This document shows, one piece after another, positions 59,501 through 64,000 of a stretch of DNA of 64,000 nt (position 1 is the stretch's first letter; every line of letters begins with the position of its first letter). The notes beneath the pieces were generated by a model, which saw nothing but the letters and a program-made list of their open reading frames with translations, searched no databases and was not told the origin of the DNA. This stretch comes from Paraescarpia echinospica. Its lineage: Eukaryota; Annelida; Polychaeta; Sabellida; Siboglinidae. The DNA lies in contig CM034537.1 in NCBI GenBank assembly GCA_020002185.1, forward strand, positions 11,400,157-11,464,156, given 5' to 3'. The position numbers and the translations under genes are program-made.

Positions 59501-62500
59501 CGCTGCTGGGCAATGTTACTCTTGAATTGGATGCCACACTTTGGGCAAGGCACCGCGTAGTCCGGATGGCTGTCACTCAGATGAGCCTCAATGCCATAGA
59601 GAGAGAAGAACGTCCTGTCACACACAGGGCATGGCAGTGTCTCTCCTGGCTTCAGGGTTGTCAGAGACTCAAAGTTCTGAAGGGGAAACAACACTCGGGT
59701 CAATGGTGGAGGTCTATGTAACCATTTTAGTGAAGATACATTATAATTCAAAACTGCATTAATCACAGCAATGTGAACAGTTATATTTATCAGTACATAC
59801 GTACATTTACAAAGCATACAGATATCTTGTTTTAATTGACAAGAATTGCCACAGAGTTGGCGTTTCTAACACACTCACCCCTCCATACATCATGCGTGTG
59901 GCTAATTTATATGACATACCTTCATGGGAGACATCTGCTGGAGTTTTCTGTACGCTGAGCATGCCAGTGGCTCCACCTGATTTTCATACATCAAGTGATC
60001 AACTCCATCAGCCATCTCATCGTCGCTAGTCATCTCGTAGGGTTCCATGGCGACCGTGTCCCACTGCTCGTCCATTGGCTCCTGCTTTACCTGCACCATT
60101 GCTGTAGCAACAACCCCTGTCACTGGAGTCACATGCAACGTCGAGGTATCTTTGGTTGTTGCCTCGTTGGTTTCACCAGTGGACGGCTTCTTCTCTGGCT
60201 GCCCCGCGGGGAATGGTGCCATCATGTCTGGGTGGATGTTGTGGGTGATCTTGTGTTTGATGCGGGCCCTAGAGGGAGCGAGGGGGGCTGCAGTGGGCTC
60301 TGTGATCACGCTGTCCTTCTCATGGATGCGCATGTGACGGTGCATGTTGCCGTTGGTCGTGAAGGACATGGGACAGTAGTGGCACTGGAACGGTCGCTCT
60401 CCTGTAGAGGGCAAAGGTCAAGTCACAATTTGACTTATGCTGACAGGAAATATCCCAGACTGAACAACTTGAATAACAACTAAATTGTATATTGTTGAAA
60501 ACACCATCTAAGAGCAATTTATTTATTTGGTGATCAAACAACTGTATCACATGATTAAGGATGCATCTAGATCAGTGATATCAATTATTTAGTCTAATTT
60601 TGTCAAAACTATAGTCATTTTAGAAGGCTTAATTCGAGATGATCAAATTTTATGAGACCTTTTAAAGACTTTTCTTTAAGATCCCACTTTTAAGATTCTT
60701 ACACCTAAAGTGGATTTCAAGAATGGAATTTATTCTACAAAATTTGTAGTGGAAAAATATCATAAACCTGATCAAGGCTTTGAATATGCAGCATCCCATT
60801 CAAGAGCATAAAGACTGCAGATACACAGGTGAGGTGGACTTACCTGAGTGTACAAGCATGTGTCTGTCAAGTGAACTCTGAGAGCTGAGCGCCTTGCCAC
60901 AGATAGTGCAAGTATTGGCGGCTGTCACTGCCGCCGTGTTGTTGTGTGAGCGGATGTGTCGAGTCAACTCATGGGAGTTGGTGACAACGTGTTTACAGAT
61001 GGGACAAATGTACGTTTCCTCTCCCGTATGGTTGGTCAGAGGCTGGATCTGAAAGGACATCATTGCAATGTAGCGAGTCCCGAATACACACATTTACATA
61101 GCATTTATTGTTTGTATGTTTCCCCTGTCACATTATTGGTAGAGAAAAGAGAAAATTAAGATTTAAAGAAGGTGATGGATCTGGTGTGTATGACAGATGA
61201 ACTAAGGAAGATCAGAATGCAGTGGCATGGACATGTGACACAGTAGAGGACAATCATACAATCAAGAAGGCATGGAAATTGCCAATAAAGGGTAAAACAC
61301 AGCAGAGGAGAGATTGGATACGAATGAGGGACATGGTGAGGGGAGACATGGAGGTAGCAGAAGTTATGGAGGAGGATGCAATGAACTGGGCGTCATGGTG
61401 GATGAGGATCCAAGCGGCCATATCCAATAGTGAACAAACAGCCAAAAGAAGATGGTGAAGATGATGTTGATATTTTGCCCCTGTCTGGCCAGTTGATCAT
61501 GACAAATTACAACAATCTAACTTCTTAATAGAGCATTCAGCCACCCCACAATTATGGGAGGCATTTACTCATAATTGCCATCCCCGTTTACACTTACAGC
61601 GACGTACTGAGGACTACATACAGATAAACTATTGCGACAGAGAATGGTACTGCTGATCAGTGAGAATGTTTTAAAAGAGGTGTGTTCAGCCACTGTGATG
61701 TCAATATCTGATGCACTTTCAGTAAATAACACACTTCTAACAGATAACACACTGCTATAAGATAAGAGACAAATGTTCTTAGTTCATTTTTGAAACGATG
61801 TATGCACATATTCCATTATAAATAATACATAAAACATATGAATTAAAAATGTAAGTATGTTTGTGCGAAATAAAATTGAGAAAGGTCTATAAAGACTGCC
61901 CCAGCATGAGATCCAGACAACCTCGGAACAATTTCATTAAGGTAATCAGCTCGTAGAGAAATCTATCAATGGTCAATTTAAGGAATGTTTTCAAAATGCA
62001 AAAAGCCGCCTCCATATGACCAAGGACACTATTTCATGGCACACAGGCTAAAGAGTGAAATCAATTTTATTTAAAAAAGCAACATCTTTTGGGCTTATGA
62101 CCTCACAAGAATGTTAATGAAGCAGTCCTTCTATCTGCTGTCATGTCCTTCAACTCTCGGCTCTTCAAACCTGTCCTTTACAGATCTCACTTTACACCTT
62201 TTCTCCATCTTCACCTTAATGTTCTTCTTCCTCTTCTTCCTCTACCACTGTCTTCTGTTTTCGTGCTTTCTTTGTTAGTCTTCCCTCACTCATTCTCTCT
62301 ACATGTCCTGCCCATTTCAATCTACTTCCAACTACCAGTACTTTCTTTTTCAGGCGTTTCTTCATGTCAATGTCTTAACTTTATCCCCCCATCTTCTGTC
62401 TATCTTCTTGTGGAACTTTACATATTCTTCAGACCCAGTTGTTCTCTGCTACCGGTAGTTTTTCCTCCTGACCCACTGTCAGTGTTCCCAAAACAGCAGG

Positions 62501-63873
62501 CTTCAAACACTTTTAAAGCACTTATCTCCAGCAAACTTGCATTGTCATTAACTTGGCACCATATTCTTTTATAGATTACTGTTGTTGGATACTGGTTACT
62601 TGATCCACAAGTGGCAAATATAACAATTAAACTACTAGTCAGTGTTTTAACTATACATTAGTTACCTCACAAGAAGCTTAAGTTTCATTACTTTTGAATA
62701 TTTCAAATTTCTCATGTGCAAAAATGTATAATCATTGTACACTGAAACAAACCAAAAGAAACCAGAATGTCCACACATGCACAGAGTATTTTACTGTTAG
62801 CAAGACATATGAACACACACACAGTGCCTACCTTGTCACTTTTCCTGCGTGTCTTTGACGGAGAGATCAGTCGTCCTCCAGTTTTGTTCTTTGGGATGCC
62901 AGATGGACTAATGAGTGCGCTACTACTCCAGGAGACATTGCCCAATGTGCCCGTGGTCGAGTCTAGAGTGTCGCTGTGTAATTCCGACTCAGGGAAACAA
63001 ACCACATGCTGATTGCTGGAATCCTGCTGGTTAATGTCAAGGTCATGTAATGGTTCATAGACATCACTATGTTCATGTTTCTTCCTCTCGGCCTTGAGAG
63101 CTCCAAGTTCTGGAGACATGGCTGCCGTGTCGATGACAAGCGGGCACAAGTCATCTTCATATCCGTCGCAGTCCTGTATTAAGACAGCAAGAAACACTTT
63201 CATGACACAGGCACAACACTTGACACAGTAGGCCATGCTAATTCTTGGGTAAATCATTGTGAGCGCAACCAAAAATGTATAATGTATAATTAAATAAACC
63301 AAGAAACCTGAATTTCCAACATTAAAATGTTGTTTTACAGGTTTTACAAAATCCATTAATTTCATGCTAGACAGTAAAACTGCACAGCGCACCCTCGCAC
63401 ATAATATAATAAGTCAAACAAAATGTGCATTACCTTACTCAGAACCATATTTAACACAGCGCTGCTTCGTATATCTGATAAACACGTTTTACTATTTAAA
63501 GCTTTAGTATATTCATATGACTGAGCTAATAGTTATTTCAATATGTTCAACAGATGCTGGATGATTCAAGTTTGAAAAGCACATTTATGGTTTTGAGTGG
63601 GATACGGATTAAGTTAATTAGAAGTAAATAACAAGCTTGGTCAACAACAATGATATATTCTGAGAGGGTTTCTGAGTTCATTTTTGTATGTTCCATTTCA
63701 TCACCATTTAAAACCATCTGAGATTGTAAAAAAAAGCACCACAAATATGATTGTGGTGAAATAAAATAATCAGTTGTTCACCTGTTCGCGGATCTCGCCG
63801 TCACTGGTGACTAGCATGTTGGTGACGTCACATCCACCTGTAGCATCTGTCTCCTCCGATACCTCATCCAACA
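44393..63873 (-). CDS. RREB1 / hindsight-type C2H2 zinc-finger transcription factor (5' partial)
   Basis: Sixteen coding exons join in consistent phase from 63873 down to the stop at 44393-44395. They are listed separately as A to P. They encode about 1,759 residues; the start lies beyond the window. Vertebrate RREB1 is about 1,690-1,740 residues, so most of the protein is present. I count 21 C2H2 fingers, dispersed singly or in pairs, several of them split by introns. [21 protein letters not shown] (exon J), [20 protein letters not shown] (exon K) and [19 protein letters not shown] (exons F-G) are the strongest signs of RREB1. Exon G carries two CtBP-type motifs, PLDFS and PIDLT. Exon D has a SUMO-type VKQE and exon J a basic PPTKKKR signal. 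RREB1 is a nuclear DNA-binding regulator acting downstream of Ras/MAPK, and its fly homologue hindsight represses and activates epithelial genes. Several introns contain minisatellites; two acceptors are embedded in them. Confidence 0.85.
44891..46450. repeat. 1.56-kb inverted repeat carrying tRNA-like SINE heads
   Basis: Arms of about 630 bp (44891-45522 and 45780-46450) are diverged inverted copies around a loop of about 250 bp. Each arm holds a tRNA Ser/Leu-like segment: TGGTTGAGTGGTTAAGTGCG and GGGTTCAAGCC near 45351-45410, and its mirror near 45900-45970. The loop has a 20-bp unit (ACTACTGTATAGT core) three times at 45622-45678. It lies in the last RREB1 intron. Confidence 0.8.
47102..47190 (-). 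CDS. RREB1 exon O
   Basis: A short exon with 29 full codons, [20 protein letters not shown] to NTSTA. It links exon N (phase 1) to exon P (phase 0) and is needed to keep the frame open. Confidence 0.75.
47297..47514. repeat. 15-bp minisatellite, about 14 copies
   Basis: The unit is TATGCTATGTACAAG with variants TATGCACAAG and TAAGCTATG. It lies in the RREB1 intron between exons N and O. Open frames on both strands are artefacts of the period. Confidence 0.93.
47959..48102 (-). CDS. RREB1 exon N (last finger)
   Basis: It completes the GERPF linker and encodes finger [20 protein letters not shown]. The donor C|GTAAGT is strong. Confidence 0.9.
48574..49129 (-). CDS. RREB1 exon M (three fingers)
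   Basis: It starts [12 protein letters not shown], followed by a Ser/Pro-rich linker. Fingers start [20 protein letters not shown] and [10 protein letters not shown]; the last ends RRHMRSHTG at the donor CAG|GTGAGC. Confidence 0.9.
49148..49390. repeat. Two diverged tandem copies, about 130 bp
   Basis: The stretch starting GGCAGTCTCAACCA at 49153 recurs at 49282, with shared AAGAAAGCAAAC and TGCTTCTCAGT-like parts. Confidence 0.6.
49758..49987 (-). CDS. RREB1 exon L
   Basis: [11 protein letters not shown] completes the exon K finger. A Ser/Thr- and acid-rich segment ends AVLEFE before GTAATAG. Confidence 0.88.
50543..50716 (-). CDS. RREB1 exon K
   Basis: QKPFKC starts the finger [37 protein letters not shown] then begins a second, completed in exon L. 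Confidence 0.9.
51280..51460 (-). CDS. RREB1 exon J (finger and basic signal)
   Basis: A Gly-rich start and the basic stretch PPTKKKRNS precede the finger [21 protein letters not shown]. The TG of the linker is split with exon K. Confidence 0.9.
51949..52361. repeat. 41-bp minisatellite, about 10 copies
   Basis: The unit AGTTCAAGACCCTGTAATGG is followed by TGATGACTGTTGCTCTTGGTA. It is well conserved and lies between RREB1 exons I and J. Confidence 0.95.
52454..52786 (-). CDS. RREB1 exon I (acidic linker)
   Basis: It has no finger. It begins [10 protein letters not shown], has a run of Asp/Glu (DDDDEDDDD) and continues Ser-rich to SSFK. Phase 0 at both ends. Confidence 0.8.
52905..53125 (-). 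mobile_element. Headless copy of the second SINE family
   Basis: It shares GACAGGTTACACATT, the CCTTCACTTTCCCT-like part and the GTGAGAGAC end with 23735-24075. It fills much of the intron between exons H and I. Confidence 0.55.
53265..53381 (-). CDS. RREB1 exon H
   Basis: LMVHIRSH completes the exon G finger, followed by NERPF and the finger [19 protein letters not shown]. The donor is GGC|GTAAGT. Confidence 0.9.
53400..53960. repeat. Foldback repeat within AATATCTTGTAAGAC repeats
   Basis: GTTGTCCATTCGTTTTTATA at 53471 is mirrored near 53832-53862, giving imperfect inverted arms about 360 bp apart. On both sides are diverged copies of AATATCTTGTAAGACA. This may be a MITE inserted in a tandem repeat. 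Confidence 0.5.
53961..55028 (-). other. RREB1 intron G-H, remainder
   Basis: I see no gene or clear element here. Confidence 0.4.
55029..55998 (-). CDS. RREB1 exon G (fingers and CtBP-type motifs)
   Basis: After KKHDC come fingers [21 protein letters not shown] and [21 protein letters not shown] long linker carries DEPLDFSMK and QPIDLTLR, then a Pro-rich part and the first half of the finger [13 protein letters not shown]. The acceptor GTAACAG borders an AC-rich minisatellite. Confidence 0.9.
56018..56195. repeat. AC-rich minisatellite at the exon G acceptor
   Basis: Units of CATCATGGTGTTACACACA reach the acceptor at 55999. On the minus strand the last unit reads GTGTGTAACAG at the splice site. 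Confidence 0.8.
56838..57015 (-). CDS. RREB1 exon F (finger half plus fingers)
   Basis: It starts [14 protein letters not shown], completing the exon E finger. It then has [21 protein letters not shown] and begins [19 protein letters not shown], finished by KKH in exon G. Its first 42 nt and its acceptor are repeated about 26 times upstream. Confidence 0.9.
56973..58312 (-). repeat. 53-bp tandem array of splice acceptor plus finger half (about 26 copies)
   Basis: On the minus strand each unit is TCTTGTTACAG, then GTCACGTGCGTGCCCACCTT, then GGCCTGTCCCGCTACAAGTGTG. That equals the last 11 nt of the intron and the first 42 nt of exon F. The copy at 57015 is the real exon start; the outermost copy borders ordinary intron at about 58312. 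The unit length is 2 modulo 3 and it contains no stop in any minus frame, so a 482-codon frame results. Most copies keep the AG; one near 57806 has lost it. Confidence 0.93.
58692..59676 (-). CDS. RREB1 exon E (four fingers and half a finger)
   Basis: The four complete fingers start [30 protein letters not shown] and [10 protein letters not shown]. The exon ends inside a fifth, [17 protein letters not shown] plus one base. Its two histidines (HVRAH) are in exon F. Confidence 0.9.
59920..60401 (-). CDS. RREB1 exon D (one finger, SUMO-type site)
   Basis: Finger [20 protein letters not shown], followed by a basic stretch and a Thr-rich region. The motif VKQEP fits the sumoylation pattern. An acidic end precedes MSPMK and the donor GTATGT. 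Confidence 0.9.
60414..60843 (-). other. RREB1 intron C-D
   Basis: Ordinary AT-rich intron with no recognised feature. Confidence 0.4.
60844..61048 (-). CDS. RREB1 exon C (two fingers)
   Basis: Fingers [19 protein letters not shown] and [20 protein letters not shown] are present. It ends HS plus one base, in phase with a GERPF linker in exon D. Confidence 0.9.
61175..61475 (+). mobile_element. LINE 3'-end fragment
   Basis: Translated with frame changes it reads [12 protein letters not shown], then a basic stretch and [12 protein letters not shown]. This is the RxxWxGHV...RW end common to several LINE types. It lies between exons B and C. Confidence 0.6.
62135..62350 (-). mobile_element. Second LINE 3'-end fragment
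   Basis: The minus strand reads [20 protein letters not shown], then an Arg/Glu-rich low-complexity stretch. It is the same type of LINE end as 61175-61475, in the opposite direction. Confidence 0.65.
62832..63173 (-). CDS. RREB1 exon B
   Basis: It encodes 114 residues, begins [16 protein letters not shown] and ends SKTRRKSDK before GTAGGC. No finger; acidic, then Ser/Lys-rich. Phase 0 at both ends. Confidence 0.85.
63174..63781 (-). other. RREB1 intron A-B
   Basis: Nothing recognised beyond intron sequence. Confidence 0.4.
63782..63873 (-). CDS. RREB1 exon A
   Basis: It encodes [13 protein letters not shown]...GEIREQ, acidic, without a finger. The acceptor TTTCAG|TG is the innermost of three similar tandem copies (63870-63960). 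It ends in phase 0 at CAG|GTGAAC. Confidence 0.75.
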
Positions 63874-63960
63874 CTGAAAGAAGACAAATATGACACTGTG
63901 TCAAACACTGAAATAAGACAAAGTAATGATACATCATCTAACACTGAACCAATACAAAGT
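63870..63960 (-). repeat. Three diverged copies of the exon A acceptor region
   Basis: On the minus strand TTTGTCTTCTTTCAGTGTTG at the splice site is matched by TTTGTCTTATTTCAGTGTTT and TTTGTATTGGTTCAGTGTTA. Their AGs are about 34 and 70 bp upstream. Confidence 0.7.
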
Positions 63961-64000
63961 TATGACATGTTGCAGTGTGGCTAGTGGCTACATCATCCTA

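Overview
The window looks like nuclear DNA from an invertebrate animal, possibly marine. Evidence: spliced protein genes with canonical GT-AG introns, a dense mix of degraded LINEs, tRNA-derived SINEs, hAT- and piggyBac-type non-autonomous elements, one Gypsy/Mag-type LTR retrotransposon, and an unusual number of minisatellites. A lancelet, mollusc, annelid or similar would fit; the sequence alone does not decide it. Most long open frames in the repeats are artefacts of unit lengths that avoid stops.

Four host genes can be assembled exon by exon. (1) FAM210B-like mitochondrial membrane protein, + strand, two coding exons, 7934-11555. (2) A Mab-21 / cGAS-like nucleotidyltransferase-fold protein, - strand, 20012-17913, probably two exons. 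(3) The kappaB-Ras small GTPase NKIRAS, + strand, seven coding exons, 25168-39813. (4) An RREB1 / hindsight-type zinc-finger transcription factor, - strand, 16 coding exons from 63873 to 44393, with its start beyond the right edge. NKIRAS and RREB1 are convergent. No operon-like coordination is expected.

Layout: 1-3064 AT-rich DNA and a broken LINE; 3065-6951 a Mag-type Gypsy element with its 5-bp target duplication; 7.4-11.6 kb FAM210B with NRF-1-like and ETS-like upstream sites and a complete hAT-type element in its intron; 11.6-17.8 kb repeats including a 36-bp satellite; 17.9-20.0 kb Mab-21; 21.9-24.8 kb LINE and SINE debris; 25.1-41.0 kb NKIRAS with LINEs, two foldback or hAT-type elements and a 55-bp satellite in its introns; 41.6-42.3 kb a 38-bp satellite; 44.4-63.9 kb RREB1.

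The most unusual structure is in RREB1. The 3' splice site of one zinc-finger exon (acceptor next to 57015) has been amplified into about 26 copies of a 53-bp unit. Each unit carries the end of the intron, the AG acceptor and the first 42 nt of the exon, which encode the second half of a split C2H2 finger. Two other acceptors of the same gene (next to 63873 and 55998) also sit at the edge of tandem repeats, and the NKIRAS stop codon lies inside the first unit of an 18-bp minisatellite.
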